Origin: CAYNVQ01 sp964400735 | GTDB taxonomy: Bacteria > Acidobacteriota > Aminicenantia > Aminicenantales > Aminicenantaceae | Assembly (NCBI GenBank): GCA_964400735.1 | Contig: CAYNVQ010000013.1 | Location: 26,719 to 90,718, forward strand | Length of the DNA stretch: 64,000 nt | Direction of reading: 5' to 3' | Part shown: positions 16,499 through 25,711 of the stretch, piece after piece | Layout of the letters: the number at the start of each line of letters is the position of its first letter | Position numbering within the stretch: the stretch's first letter is position 1 | Position numbers and translations under genes: made by a program | Notes under the pieces: generated by a model | Told to the model about the DNA's origin: nothing | Database searches by the model: none | Seen by the model: the letters and a program-made list of their open reading frames with translations, nothing else

Positions 16499-17470
16499 TC
16501 AGTGCAGGAATTCAGCTGGATTAACGGCCCGGATAACCGTCGAACGTTCAATGACGGAATTGACCTTGTGAGGCGCCATAGGCATTGTTGTTTCACTGAC
16601 CACGAGTTCCCCCATCACGACTTTCCGGACCCAGTACGATTCCATGTCGATATAGAGATCTCCTTTATAATGTGAGCTTCCTACTGTTTCGACCCGAATT
16701 TTTGGCATGGGTTCCATGATCATATGAAAGGAGCTTTCCCCGGAATCGAATGTGACCACGCCACATGCCCTCTCATCGACGAGACTGAGCCCTTTGAATT
16801 CAAGAGTGACCTCACCGTTTTTGAATGTCGATCCTTCGGCTATATTGCTTCCCAGGTTGACCGGAGGTTCTGTAAATGAAGCCGCATGGATTATTCTGTC
16901 TCCTATAACTCTCAAATCTTGTATGCCCTTGCCCCCTTCGACTTTTTGGGCGAAAACATTACAAAAACCATGGAAATCGATGAATGTATTGTAGACGAAG
17001 TAGGATGTGTCTGGAGGAAAAGGCTTGCCTTCGCTATCTTTTAGATCTTCAAATTTACCATGGTCGATTCCGAAAACCCGGCCTTGTTCATCTAGCCCAA
17101 ATTTAAAGGTATAGGACCATCCTTGGAGGGACGGAATGGATACAGGAGATTCGGTTCCTCTTTGTACCGTGAACTTCCTGCAAAAATATTCATTTCCGCC
17201 TTTATTCGGAGAGCTTTCTGGAACCGTTTCCAGGTAAAGCTTAAGGGTGTCGACACGGGTTCTTGTTCCATCCAGAGCATAATGGATGAGCTTGGTCTCG
17301 ATGGTATAGCACATCTTTTCAGGAGAGCGCTCTCCGGAAAGATCGAATTCTTGCGGCAGGATCGAATTGATCTTTGTTGAGGATTTTACATCCGAATTGT
17401 CGACTGTACATCCCATAGGGATAAGGTTGATTAAAAACACAGCGGTAAAGAATGATTTGAATTTCATCAT
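16499..17470 (-). CDS. Hypothetical lipoprotein
   Basis: Predicted lipoprotein of 323 residues, starting MMKFKSFFTAVFLINLIPMG with a lipobox Cys immediately after. GGAGGAGTGCA precedes the ATG at 17470, which decides the start. The mature part is beta-rich, with repeated short strand-like stretches (for example KVVMGELVVSETTMPM near the C-terminus), and has no recognised domain or catalytic motif. It may be a periplasmic or outer-membrane-anchored beta protein. It lies downstream of a possible secreted fragment and a membrane protein/regulator pair, all on the minus strand. Confidence 0.65.
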   Translation of the reverse strand: MMKFKSFFTAVFLINLIPMGCTVDNSDVKSSTKINSILPQEFDLSGERSPEKMCYTIETKLIHYALDGTRTRVDTLKLYLETVPESSPNKGGNEYFCRKFTVQRGTESPVSIPSLQGWSYTFKFGLDEQGRVFGIDHGKFEDLKDSEGKPFPPDTSYFVYNTFIDFHGFCNVFAQKVEGGKGIQDLRVIGDRIIHAASFTEPPVNLGSNIAEGSTFKNGEVTLEFKGLSLVDERACGVVTFDSGESSFHMIMEPMPKIRVETVGSSHYKGDLYIDMESYWVRKVVMGELVVSETTMPMAPHKVNSVIERSTVIRAVNPAEFLH

Positions 17471-17645
17471 TGCACTCCTCCTCTGATACACTCAATATCT
17501 CAACGAGATACCTCTCGAAGAGTCTCACTTGTGAAAGATCATATTCTGCACCAAGGTCTACGGTTGCCTCTTGGCTGAATAAGATTCCTGTTAAGGCCAA
17601 TGAAGCCGCAAACATTACGAAATGGAGGACAAGATTTTTTTTCAT
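17319..17645 (-). pseudogene. Possible secreted-protein fragment overlapping the lipoprotein gene
   Basis: An ORF beginning MKKNLVLHFVMFAASLALTG has a good Sec signal peptide (cleavage likely near LFSQ/EA), then about 30 residues of plausible protein. Beyond about residue 55 it runs out of frame through the start of the lipoprotein gene, overlapping it by about 150 bases. This is best read as a truncated or frameshifted remnant of a secreted protein whose 3' part is lost. It could also be a genuine short secreted peptide. Low confidence. Confidence 0.3.
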
Positions 17646-17674
17646 GATTATTCTCACTCACTGAGGATTTTGAT

Positions 17675-18364
17675 TTAAAGCGTCCGTCCTTCGTCCATGA
17701 GTTTTTGTTCGATTCTTTTGACGAGCTCTCTGGCATAGGCCTCCATGTTGGGCCTACCCAGCTTCTCATGGAATTTTTTTGTCATTTTAACAACGGCTCT
17801 TTCTTTTTTGAAAAGAAGATAGAGACCAGTGATGGATGTGCAGCTCGTTTTCATGGACTGGATTGGAACGCTGACAGGCTTGGGGCTGTATCTGCAGTCT
17901 TTTTCTATACTTTCAGCCGCCTTTTTCGCCGTATCGGCCAACCACATGGCGTTTAAGTGCGGGTAACGGAATAAGTGGGAAAAAAATCCTGAGACCAACA
18001 TCAGGCCGGTAACGATACATACAAACTTCGCCGGAATATTTAATATTGGACTCAGAAGGATCAGGATAATGCCGGAAAAAAGCAGGAGGAGAGGCCCCCA
18101 GGTTTGGCGTCCTTTGATGCATTTGTAAAATTCGTAGCTAAAAAAGGGAAGGAGAAAAACGGCATAATAAATAACATAAAAAACAGGCTGAAATTTGTCA
18201 GGGGCGCCGCTATAATAAGCGACAGGAATGCCAACGGCGAAAGAGTAAAGAACAGCGATAGCCAGATAATCGAATTTTATTTTGCCCCTGTTGATAACCA
18301 GGTGGATGCCGAAATACAAAAGGAGCATCGCCAGTAAAGTCAATAATATGGATAAAAAACTCAT
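17675..18364 (-). CDS. Membrane protein with cytosolic C-terminal domain
   Basis: A 229-residue protein with four to five hydrophobic helices in residues 1-140 (starting MSFLSILLTLLAMLLLYFGI), followed by a soluble tail of about 85 residues rich in Lys and Arg that ends ARELVKRIEQKLMDEGRTL. No family recognised. The ATG overlaps the stop of the upstream regulator gene (ATGA-type overlap at 18361-18364), so it is the co-transcribed partner of that regulator, as in many regulator/membrane-effector pairs. Confidence 0.65.
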   Translation of the reverse strand: MSFLSILLTLLAMLLLYFGIHLVINRGKIKFDYLAIAVLYSFAVGIPVAYYSGAPDKFQPVFYVIYYAVFLLPFFSYEFYKCIKGRQTWGPLLLLFSGIILILLSPILNIPAKFVCIVTGLMLVSGFFSHLFRYPHLNAMWLADTAKKAAESIEKDCRYSPKPVSVPIQSMKTSCTSITGLYLLFKKERAVVKMTKKFHEKLGRPNMEAYARELVKRIEQKLMDEGRTL

Positions 18365-18906
18365 CGTATTACCTCCAATATCTCGATCTCCTCCATTTTC
18401 AGGCAGAATCTAATGGCATCAATAAGAGGAATTCCTGCCTCTTTGCAGATGTGTTCGATCGTTTCACCTTTTGAATCGGGAGGAGGCACAAGCCAAAGGA
18501 ATCTCCCGGTTTTAGGATCCAGCTTGATCTTTTCCCCTTTTTTTCCTCCGATAAGGATTGCATTCACCGTTTCTTTGTCTACATCATAGCTGAAGGAGAC
18601 TTCAGGATTTCCAGATTCCCGCACCAGGTTGTCTTTCAGGCTGTAATCCGAAAAAAGCTTGTCCAAATCGACTGTCAATGTGCCTCCGAGGTAAGTAAAA
18701 TTCCTGGAAGGCCTCCCTACTCCTCTCTTTTCTTCTACGGATACAAATCCGTATCTCGCCAGTGTTTCCAGGACGCGCTGGACAGTGACGGTATGGATAT
18801 TTAGACTTGAGGCGATAGAGGAAGCGTTTTGAGCGGGATTTTTTTTCACAAAATCGATGATCGAAAAAATATGCTCGGATCCAAGAACACGGATTAGATC
18901 AATCAT
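18361..18906 (-). CDS. Winged-helix transcriptional regulator
   Basis: A 181-residue DNA-binding protein. Residues about 10-65 form a winged helix-turn-helix: FSIIDFVKKNPAQNASSIAS, LNIHTVTVQRVLETLARYGF (recognition helix) and a wing with EEKRGVGRPSRNF, resembling ArsR/IclR/MarR-like folds. The C-terminal half has no known ligand-binding motif. A strong promoter and a palindrome lie just upstream (18924-18967), suggesting autoregulation of this gene and the membrane protein coupled to it. Confidence 0.75.
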   Translation of the reverse strand: MIDLIRVLGSEHIFSIIDFVKKNPAQNASSIASSLNIHTVTVQRVLETLARYGFVSVEEKRGVGRPSRNFTYLGGTLTVDLDKLFSDYSLKDNLVRESGNPEVSFSYDVDKETVNAILIGGKKGEKIKLDPKTGRFLWLVPPPDSKGETIEHICKEAGIPLIDAIRFCLKMEEIEILEVIR

Positions 18907-18923
18907 TTATTTTTCCTACTTTA

Positions 18924-18938
18924 TTCATTTTATATGAA
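18924..18938. promoter_or_regulatory. Candidate operator palindrome
   Basis: TTCAT-N5-ATGAA lies immediately downstream of the -10 box, over the expected transcription start. A repressor bound here would block initiation, so autoregulation by the winged-helix protein is a reasonable inference. Confidence 0.4.
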
Positions 18939-18967
18939 AATATAATTCAATTGTTATTATTTGTCAA
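18939..18967 (-). promoter_or_regulatory. Near-consensus promoter of the winged-helix regulator
   Basis: On the minus strand, TTGACA (18967-18962), a 17-base spacer and TATATT (18944-18939), 33 bases upstream of the ATG at 18906. This is one of the best sigma70-type matches in the window. Confidence 0.7.
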
Positions 18968-19113
18968 GTGATTTTTATTTTTTTTTGATTGTTTAGACTT
19001 CTTGAGCGAGATCCGGCTTTTTTTTCGATGCTGAGATGGAAATTATCTGCCCAGATTTCTGCTATGCTTATCCCTTTTGTGGATCTTTTTTTGCTTTTAG
19101 ACTTATCAAAAAT

Positions 19114-19584
19114 TCATTTCTTGACGGATTCGTCTAGCGGCAAGCCTAACTTTTTGAAAAGCTCCCGGCGACCCTCTTTGTCTTCCTCCATGATTTGACG
19201 GGTAAATAGGGCCACTTTTTCGGCATATTTTCGCAGTACGATGATGACTCCGTCTCCGTCAGCGACAACGATATCACCGGGAATGACCAAAGCCCCTCCG
19301 ATTTCCAAGGGGCGGTTCACAGACTCAATCTCGTTACGTCCGAGTCTTTTCCCTCTTCCGGGTTTTCGTAGATACAGAGGGATCTTAACCGCCGTGATTT
19401 TATCCGTATCCCGTGCCGAAGAATCTATGATCACCCCCAAACATCCTCTGGAGAACCAATCCATGATGTTGTATGAACCGATACTTCCCACATCAGAGTT
19501 TTCGGCCTCGTCAATCACGAGAACCGTTCCCTTGCGGATAAGATCAGCAAAAGGCTCTGAGGAATATTCTGTATAGAATCGATG
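19114..19584 (-). pseudogene. 5'-truncated RraA-family gene
   Basis: The frame encodes the C-terminal two thirds of an RraA/HMG-CHA aldolase-like protein. It has VLVIDEAENSDVGSIGSYN, the active-site stretch LGVIIDSSARD (Arg and Asp kept) and GGALVIPGDIVVADGDGVI. Upstream the frame stays open only to 19584, where a TAG appears, and the part corresponding to the family's first ~80 residues is missing. The only start-like codon is a GTG at 19518 in the middle of a conserved strand. Family members usually have about 200-230 residues, against at most 157 here. Probably non-functional. Confidence 0.7.
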
Positions 19585-19672
19585 CTAACGGTTGTATAAT
19601 AAAAGGGAAGAATCCAGAATTTGGAGCGATCTCGATATTATAATCTCGATACTATAATAAGGATAATCCCCG

Positions 19673-20026
19673 ATGAAAAAAAGCCTCTTAACGTATCTTG
19701 TTTTATTTGTGTTTATGGGCGTTTCGTCTCTGAATGCGCAGCTCTGTTTTCGCGGAAAGCCCTATCCTGACTGCAAATGGTTCACCATCACAGAGTTCGG
19801 AGCGCTGGCAAAAATCAGCTCAGGAGGTGCGGGCCCCTATCACCAGCTTTTCACCTGGGAGCTCGGTGCTCTGCGCAACCTGAATCGGTGTAACGCCCTC
19901 GGAGCGACGTTGTATGCTTCTTTCACCAAGCAATCGGAAGTCTACGGCGGATTCAAACTGCGCTATCGCAGATGGCTGGGATCAACATGGAGTCTGGAGG
20001 GCGGGGCAGGGAATAACATGGCTTAA
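19673..20026 (+). CDS. Outer-membrane-like secreted protein, apparently cut short
   Basis: A 117-residue product with a clear Sec signal (MKKSLLTYLVLFVFMGVSSL, cleavage near NAQ). It then has alternating hydrophobic and glycine-rich strands such as LGATLYASFTKQSEVYGGFK and RWLGSTWSLEGGAG, typical of the first half of a small beta-barrel. The frame ends abruptly after GAGNNMA; beta-barrels of this kind are normally longer. The copy B repeat begins about 28 bases after the stop, so insertion or deletion around that element may have removed the 3' part. Confidence 0.5.
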   Translation: MKKSLLTYLVLFVFMGVSSLNAQLCFRGKPYPDCKWFTITEFGALAKISSGGAGPYHQLFTWELGALRNLNRCNALGATLYASFTKQSEVYGGFKLRYRRWLGSTWSLEGGAGNNMA

Positions 20027-20053
20027 ATTTCATGGGTATATGTATTGTTGCAG

Positions 20054-20131
20054 AGTTCCGCAGCCGCTGAGAAGAACAATGAGAGAATGGCGTTAAAAAT
20101 CCGAACAGGAGCGGAGGACATGCCTGGTGGA
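20054..20131 (+). repeat. Dispersed intergenic repeat, copy B
   Basis: About 78 bases sharing the core AGTTCCGCAG..GAGAAG..GAATGGCGTTAAAAATCCGAAC..GGACATGCCTGGTGGA (given in pieces) with the copies at 2 kb, 27 kb and 38 kb. Only the half of the element containing one terminal repeat is present. It ends exactly at the stop codon of the minus-strand propeller/TPR gene. Confidence 0.65.
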
Positions 20132-21655
20132 TTAAAAAACGGTACCCATATTGAATGGAAGAGAATCATCCTTTTTAATTCGGCTGAGACAAAAACCGAT
20201 TTGCTCTCGGGCTTTTTTCTCCATCTCCGGGTTTAGACGTGCCGCTTGCTCGAAATCCGCGATGGCCTTCTCAAATTCTCCTTTGCCAGCCAGAGCTATG
20301 CCGCGATTGAAAAAGATCTCGGCTTTTCCTGGTTCCAGTTCGATGGCTACAGTGAAATCGGCGACAGCTCCAGCAAAATCTTTCATTTTTACTTTAGCAA
20401 GACCACGGTTGTTATAGGCCAAGACAGAATGGGGGTTTAGGTCTATAGCTTTGGAAAAATCCTCTATCGCGCCTCGGTAATCCTCTAGGCGGTATCTAGC
20501 CACACCTCGGTTGTTGTAGGCCGGAAAATAATTCGGATTGGCCTCAATCTCATCGGTCAGATCTTCAATTTCTGCCTTCAAACCTCCCCGTGCCTTTTTT
20601 TCGGCCTTTTTGAAAACATCGATATCATACTTCGGGGGAGCTGTATGCGAGACATAAAACCTCATCTTCCCCTCGATTTCCTGGACCACAAAATCGTTCG
20701 TTTCATAGACTTCTTGGGAATCCATCCAGTAGGTGGCTGTGATATTCCCTTCGTCATCCATTTCCGTAATTTCCAGACGGGGAACATGACTCAACAAATA
20801 GACCTTGTCGCCATAGGCCCTCATGTCGACAATCACGGCTCTGTATCCTGCACGGAGAGTTGGATGGGCAATGCCTTTGCCCACTTTTTTCAGGTTGTAA
20901 TTTTCTTTGGCCTGCATGATGGGGCTATCGATCCTGTACTCAGCCAGAAGTTTCCCACCGGCGGAATATTTGCGGATGATCGGAAAATAGGTAAAAGCGA
21001 CGTAGAGCTCTCCTTTCTCATTCAAGGCCAGCGATCTTGAATTCAAAACCCGCATACTGTGGCGAAAAGCGAGGGGTTTTCCGAAAGAAGACCTTCTTTT
21101 ATCGGGGTAATAAACATCGACCAGAGGTGAATCTTTTTCCTCCACCTGATGGGCAACATACAAGCGACCGCTTTCGTCGATCGTCATGTCTGTGAAATCG
21201 GCCATTTTCTCCCTTTTGATAGATATGCCCTGGAAATCCATAAATTCCAGACGTTGCCTTTCTCTATCATGAACGATGAGACAATCGCGGGCCGCCATAA
21301 GATCGTAGGGAGCTCGAAGGCGGACTTTTCCCTTCCCCGATTGACCTATTTGAAGCTGTAATTCTCCCCTGGCGTCGAATTTGTAGACCGCACCGCCTTT
21401 TTCGTCAGAGGCATAAATGTTCCCTTCCGAATCCGCAGCTAATTTTATGGGGGAGCGGAAGTTTTCCGACCGAATGGTGAATTCATGTTCTAATTCGATG
21501 GCGTCTTCCGGAAGCGGGATAAGGCCCGATTCGGTCAAGAAGATGTCATCGTAGACGCTGACTTTCGTGGTGACTTCTTGTGGAGAAGATAAAATTTTAG
21601 GATAACCGGCAAAAAAAATATAAAGCATTAGAACAGCTATAATTCTTGTACGCAA
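20132..21655 (-). CDS. Secreted six-bladed beta-propeller with C-terminal TPRs
   Basis: A 507-residue exported protein. Residues 1-24 are a signal peptide (MRTRIIAVLMLYIFFAGYPK). Residues about 55-330 are NHL/6-bladed-propeller-like blades, for example PIKLAADSEGNIYASDEKGG and RAPYDLMAARDCLIVHDRER. Residues about 355-495 hold at least three TPRs: YFPAYNNRGVARYRLEDYRG, SVLAYNNRGLAKVKMKDFAG and AEIFFNRGIALAGKGEFEKA. Propeller plus TPR suggests a periplasmic binding scaffold rather than an enzyme. It is divergent from a second propeller gene at 21966. Its 3' end abuts the copy B repeat. Confidence 0.75.
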   Translation of the reverse strand: MRTRIIAVLMLYIFFAGYPKILSSPQEVTTKVSVYDDIFLTESGLIPLPEDAIELEHEFTIRSENFRSPIKLAADSEGNIYASDEKGGAVYKFDARGELQLQIGQSGKGKVRLRAPYDLMAARDCLIVHDRERQRLEFMDFQGISIKREKMADFTDMTIDESGRLYVAHQVEEKDSPLVDVYYPDKRRSSFGKPLAFRHSMRVLNSRSLALNEKGELYVAFTYFPIIRKYSAGGKLLAEYRIDSPIMQAKENYNLKKVGKGIAHPTLRAGYRAVIVDMRAYGDKVYLLSHVPRLEITEMDDEGNITATYWMDSQEVYETNDFVVQEIEGKMRFYVSHTAPPKYDIDVFKKAEKKARGGLKAEIEDLTDEIEANPNYFPAYNNRGVARYRLEDYRGAIEDFSKAIDLNPHSVLAYNNRGLAKVKMKDFAGAVADFTVAIELEPGKAEIFFNRGIALAGKGEFEKAIADFEQAARLNPEMEKKAREQIGFCLSRIKKDDSLPFNMGTVF

Positions 21656-21946
21656 TCCACAAGATCCTTCATTTTTATATACAACCCCATCATGAATCTA
21701 TTCCCTATGATTTTTAGAATTTCGAAATTCACAATCAATCCCGATCAAAATCCCGTTTTTATCTGATTCCAGTTTTTTATTCTATAGCGTTTGATTCGAA
21801 AGAAACCCCTATCCTCATCCCAAATCTTCCTTTAAACTCAGCCCCCTTTTATCAGACCGGGCAGAGTGGCCATACTTCACAACGGACATACATCGCTGCA
21901 GAAGGCAGACATTGTGATGTTTCAATTTCGCTTCAAAATTGGTAGT
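21656..21946. other. Divergent spacer between two propeller genes
   Basis: No gene recognised. It is A+T-rich and must hold promoters for both divergent genes, but no convincing -35/-10 pair stands out. Small ORFs here lack ribosome sites and family features. Confidence 0.4.
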
Positions 21947-21964
21947 ATTGACTGGGGAGTCAAT
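21947..21964 (+). promoter_or_regulatory. Perfect inverted repeat enclosing the ribosome-binding site
   Basis: ATTGACT-GGGG-AGTCAAT (7-base arms, 4-base loop) ends one base before the ATG at 21966. The purine-rich GGGGAG that would serve as Shine-Dalgarno sits in the loop and right arm. It could act as an RNA hairpin controlling translation or as a DNA operator. Confidence 0.45.
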
Positions 21965-21965
21965 C

Positions 21966-23081
21966 ATGAAAAAAGTATTTTTGTTAAACTTTTGTGTCAT
22001 TCTTTTTTGTTCTTTTCTGACCGCACAAGCCGTTACCGAAAACACGGAAAAACCATCCAGCGAGAATGCCGGGCGGGTTGTAGAACTGGTCGAGTTGATG
22101 CGGATCGACGATGTCGGGGGAGATTTCTATTTCAAATATCCCCGCAATCCGAAGGTTTCCCCTGACGGTTCCCTTTTTGTCCAGGATTATGACTAGCTAC
22201 TCCAGTTCGACCGGAACGGATCCTTTGTCCGCAACTATTTCAAAAAAGGACAGGGGCCCGGCGAAATGCAGGAAGTCGGTAATTATCTTTTTTCGAATGA
22301 GGCCCTCATGGTACACGACAGACGGCTCCAGAAGATACTCTGGTATGATTTTGAAGGAAAATTGATCAAGGAATTCAGAATCCATGAGCTGCCGATTTTT
22401 TCCTGGCTCCACCTTTTTCGAGAGGGTACGTATTATTTTTTCGGCCATAGCATTCCTTCCACAGAGGGCAAACCCGAAGTAATCGAAGTGCCTTATGATT
22501 TAATTGCCGTTTCGGAAGAGGGAGAAAAGATCGAGCCTGTGATATCCTTTCCGGTCGAAACCTTCGCCATCAGCACAGGAGGGAGTAGAGCCATGGCCTC
22601 CATCGCCGAATTGGTCGAAGCCCCTTTCAAGGGAAATCTTGCTATCTGCCATACCCAGGATTATCTACTGAAAATCCTCGATCTGGAATCGGGAAGGATC
22701 GTTCGCTCCTTCCGTAGAAAATACAAAAGAGTCAAGGTTCCCAAAGACCGTCGGGTGGGAGATTCTATCGGTGTAGGGGGTAAAACATACACCGCGCCCA
22801 GAGAATATCTCAACGATATATCCAGGCTGTTTCCTCATGGCGATCTCTTATGGGTGATGACTTCCACCGTGGATAAGGAAAAAGGAGTCGTGGTCGATGT
22901 TTTCGATTTTGACGGAGTTTATGTCGATCAATTTTACTTGAATATTCCAGGAGAAGACGATCCTATTGCCATCGGGTACAGACCGATGACCATTTCGAAT
23001 GGATTCCTTCTCCGAATTGTCCGGAATGAAGACGAGACTTACTCCATCAAAAAATTCAGGATCGAAGATAAAGGATATTAG
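21966..23081 (+). pseudogene. Six-bladed beta-propeller secreted protein interrupted by one TAG
   Basis: The same reading frame runs from ATG 21966 to the stop at 23079-23081 except for a single TAG at 22194-22196. Before it lie the signal peptide MKKVFLLNFCVILFCSFLTA and NPKVSPDGSLFVQDYD. After it the frame resumes at once with LLQFDRNGSFVRNYFKKGQG, the normal continuation of a 6-bladed propeller blade (family pattern 'Q..fdknGkfv..ig.kGqGPGE'). A single CAG-to-TAG change would explain it. The full product would have about 371 residues. Either a recent nonsense mutation, a sequencing error or stop readthrough. Confidence 0.7.
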
Positions 23082-23237
23082 CCTGAACTATTCAGGTTAG
23101 CTCTTATTTTTCGATCTTCACCTGCTCCACCCAGTCGGAATCAGGGCAAACATCTGTCATATGCAAGTGATTTTCTCCTATCTGGAATTTTCCAATGTTG
23201 CGGCTGGAAATTTATGCCCGTATAATGCAACAGGGAA

Positions 23238-25547
23238 ATGAAGAAGATTTTTTCTGTTTTATTTGTGGTGCTCATCTTCTCGATCCCTTCCCTGTTTGCG
23301 GTCGATCTCACCTACAACGGACCAGACTGCAAGATCATCTACAGGTTCATTCCAAAAACCGGAACGCTTGCCGATCTCACAATCATCTATAACGACCATT
23401 TCGAATTCTTCCCTTCCTATTTTGGAGGAATCACCAGTTTCACACTAAAAGGAAAGGAGCTTCACCCTTGGGAAGGAAAACACGCTTCACAACTCCTCGA
23501 GGAAACATCCCAGGGGAACTCTTATAAGGCCAAATTCCGCTGGAGCTATGAAGGAAAAAGTTTTGTCTTCAGCGTCAAGATCTGGCGCCTGGCGAAAACG
23601 CTTGCCATAGAATTTTCTTCGCCCTCGACCAGTCATGTCATAAGGGAATTCAGCCTTTACCGGTCTGAATGGACACCGGAGCCCAAGATCATTCAGCTCC
23701 CTTATGGCCATAACGTTCTCTTCACGAACGGAATTTTTATCTCTGCCCTCCTCAATCCGCTCCTCTCCAACGCATCTACTCTACTGCCTCTCAAATATTA
23801 TGAGTCAAGCACATCTGCCCAATACGGACAAGCCGCCCGCTACAGCGCCCTTACCGACGGAAGCAGCCGTAAGCTTCATGAAACCATCAATATCACTGTC
23901 TCGCCCGAAATATCCGACACCTTTTTTTACGTTCCCAACCCCATCTCTGTCTACAGGGGTCTTCTTGCAGATAAAATCGTCGTCGATCTCTGGCGGCAAA
24001 ACTTTTCCGAATGCCTGGATGACCTTCAAACGCTGGTCTCTTGGGGATTGAAGGACCTGTTGGTCATCATTCATGTTTGGCAAAAATACGGTTATGACAA
24101 TGGCCTTCCCTCGACCTACCCGGCTGGGGACGCATACGGGGGAGAGTCAGGCCTCAAGGAAATTATCGACATCTGCGAATCGAACGGCTATCTTTACGCT
24201 TTTCACACCAATTATGTCGATTTTTATGAGAATTCAGATGTGTGGAATCCCGATGATATCGCCTTGAATCCCGACGGGACCTGGGTTGAGGCATGGTACA
24301 ATCCATCGACCGGAATGCAGAGCTATCTGATGAAGCCTTCTCGCTGCGGCTTTTATGCCGATTTGTACGAACCTCTGATCCACGATTCCTACCGGACAAA
24401 AGCCGCCTTTCTCGATGTCCACACCTCCGTTCTTCCTTCCTTCAAGGTCGATTTCGATGCCCGCGTCTTGGATTCCGGAAAACAGGTGTCAACCTTTTAT
24501 GAATATCGCGACCTGATATCCTCTGTGAGAAATATCCATTCTGGGCCAGTAGTGGGAGAAGGCATCGGGTATTCCGCCCCTATTTGGGCCGGATACATCG
24601 ATGCCTTGGAGGCCGATCCCCGGCGCCGGCACGATATTTTCGAGGGAATCGGCGGCTCAGAGGTTCCGCTGATCGTCGATTACAAACTCAAGGTCCTGCA
24701 TGATCATTTCGTCTCCTTTGGAGCCGGGTATTTAGAGCGGTTCTATCTCGATAAATGGAGCGAATACAGCAAAAAGGAGCTGGAGAAGTATAGGATCACA
24801 GAGATCGCCTTTGCCAATGCCGGATTTCTTTCCAATCCCTTGACTAAAAGAATCTCCCAGAAAGAAATTTTGAGGGAATACTGCTTCCTCAAAAACCTGC
24901 AAAAATATTATTTGACTGAAACGCCCGAGGAAATCCTTTATAGAGTGGACGACCGGTTACTGCCTCTATCCGAGGCGTTGCGGCGAATCCTCCCCTTTGC
25001 ATCCATCGATAACTTGAATTCAATACTGAACAAAAAACTCAGCCTGTTGAAAATCATCTATTCGGATGGATTCACCCTCCACCTTAATAGATCTCCTTTT
25101 GAGTCCTGGGATATCCTAAAAAATGACGTCCTCTACACTCTGCCTCCAAACGGATTTCTCGCCTCTAAGGGAGATGAATTTTTGGGATATTCGGCTATCA
25201 TCGATGGCAAAAAGACAGATCATATCTGGCCGGATGAGTTCCCCTGCAGCCAAACCATCTTTCCTCCTTTGAATTTTTCAGGTCAAACGGTCACCAATCG
25301 ATCCCTCTCCCAACAAGAATATATCCATCTTCTCACCTGGCAGGCCAACCCGAAAAACAAGAACATAAACAAATACAGGATCTACCAGGTCGAGACCGAT
25401 GGCCGGATCCTGCTGGCGGAGTTGAAGGCGAACATTTTTCGCTACTGGCACAGGAATATTCAAATAGACCGACCTTATACCTATGCGCTGGTAGCAGTGA
25501 GTCAGGAAAACCTGGAAAGCGATCCTGTGATTCTTTATCTCCAATAA
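23238..25547 (+). CDS. Secreted TIM-barrel glycosidase-like protein
   Basis: A 769-residue exported protein with the signal peptide MKKIFSVLFVVLIFSIPSLF. An N-terminal beta-sandwich-like part (about 25-250) precedes a barrel-like central part. That part contains LVSWGLKDLLVIIHVWQKYG, ESNGYLYAFHTNYVDFYENS, acidic loops including AAFLDVHTSVLPSFKVDFD and GPVVGEGIGYSAP, and then a C-terminal beta domain. This layout and the 'FHTNYxDFY' stretch resemble glycoside hydrolases of GH101-like or DUF5696-like families; I cannot assign a family firmly. Candidate acid residues are the Asp in AFLDVH and the Glu in VGEGIG. It is followed by a D-aminoacylase-like gene on the same strand. Confidence 0.6.
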   Translation: MKKIFSVLFVVLIFSIPSLFAVDLTYNGPDCKIIYRFIPKTGTLADLTIIYNDHFEFFPSYFGGITSFTLKGKELHPWEGKHASQLLEETSQGNSYKAKFRWSYEGKSFVFSVKIWRLAKTLAIEFSSPSTSHVIREFSLYRSEWTPEPKIIQLPYGHNVLFTNGIFISALLNPLLSNASTLLPLKYYESSTSAQYGQAARYSALTDGSSRKLHETINITVSPEISDTFFYVPNPISVYRGLLADKIVVDLWRQNFSECLDDLQTLVSWGLKDLLVIIHVWQKYGYDNGLPSTYPAGDAYGGESGLKEIIDICESNGYLYAFHTNYVDFYENSDVWNPDDIALNPDGTWVEAWYNPSTGMQSYLMKPSRCGFYADLYEPLIHDSYRTKAAFLDVHTSVLPSFKVDFDARVLDSGKQVSTFYEYRDLISSVRNIHSGPVVGEGIGYSAPIWAGYIDALEADPRRRHDIFEGIGGSEVPLIVDYKLKVLHDHFVSFGAGYLERFYLDKWSEYSKKELEKYRITEIAFANAGFLSNPLTKRISQKEILREYCFLKNLQKYYLTETPEEILYRVDDRLLPLSEALRRILPFASIDNLNSILNKKLSLLKIIYSDGFTLHLNRSPFESWDILKNDVLYTLPPNGFLASKGDEFLGYSAIIDGKKTDHIWPDEFPCSQTIFPPLNFSGQTVTNRSLSQQEYIHLLTWQANPKNKNINKYRIYQVETDGRILLAELKANIFRYWHRNIQIDRPYTYALVAVSQENLESDPVILYLQ

Positions 25548-25711
25548 TGCTATCCGTCGGATTTTTCCTCCAATGTCGCTCAAACCCTTCCTAATGCTCT
25601 CATATCATCTGGTTTTTTTTCATCATGGTTTTGGAGAAGCTTACAACAATCATCTTGACCTTTAACTGCGTGTTCTATATCGTAAAAAAACAGAACAAGA
25701 CGAAAAATAAG

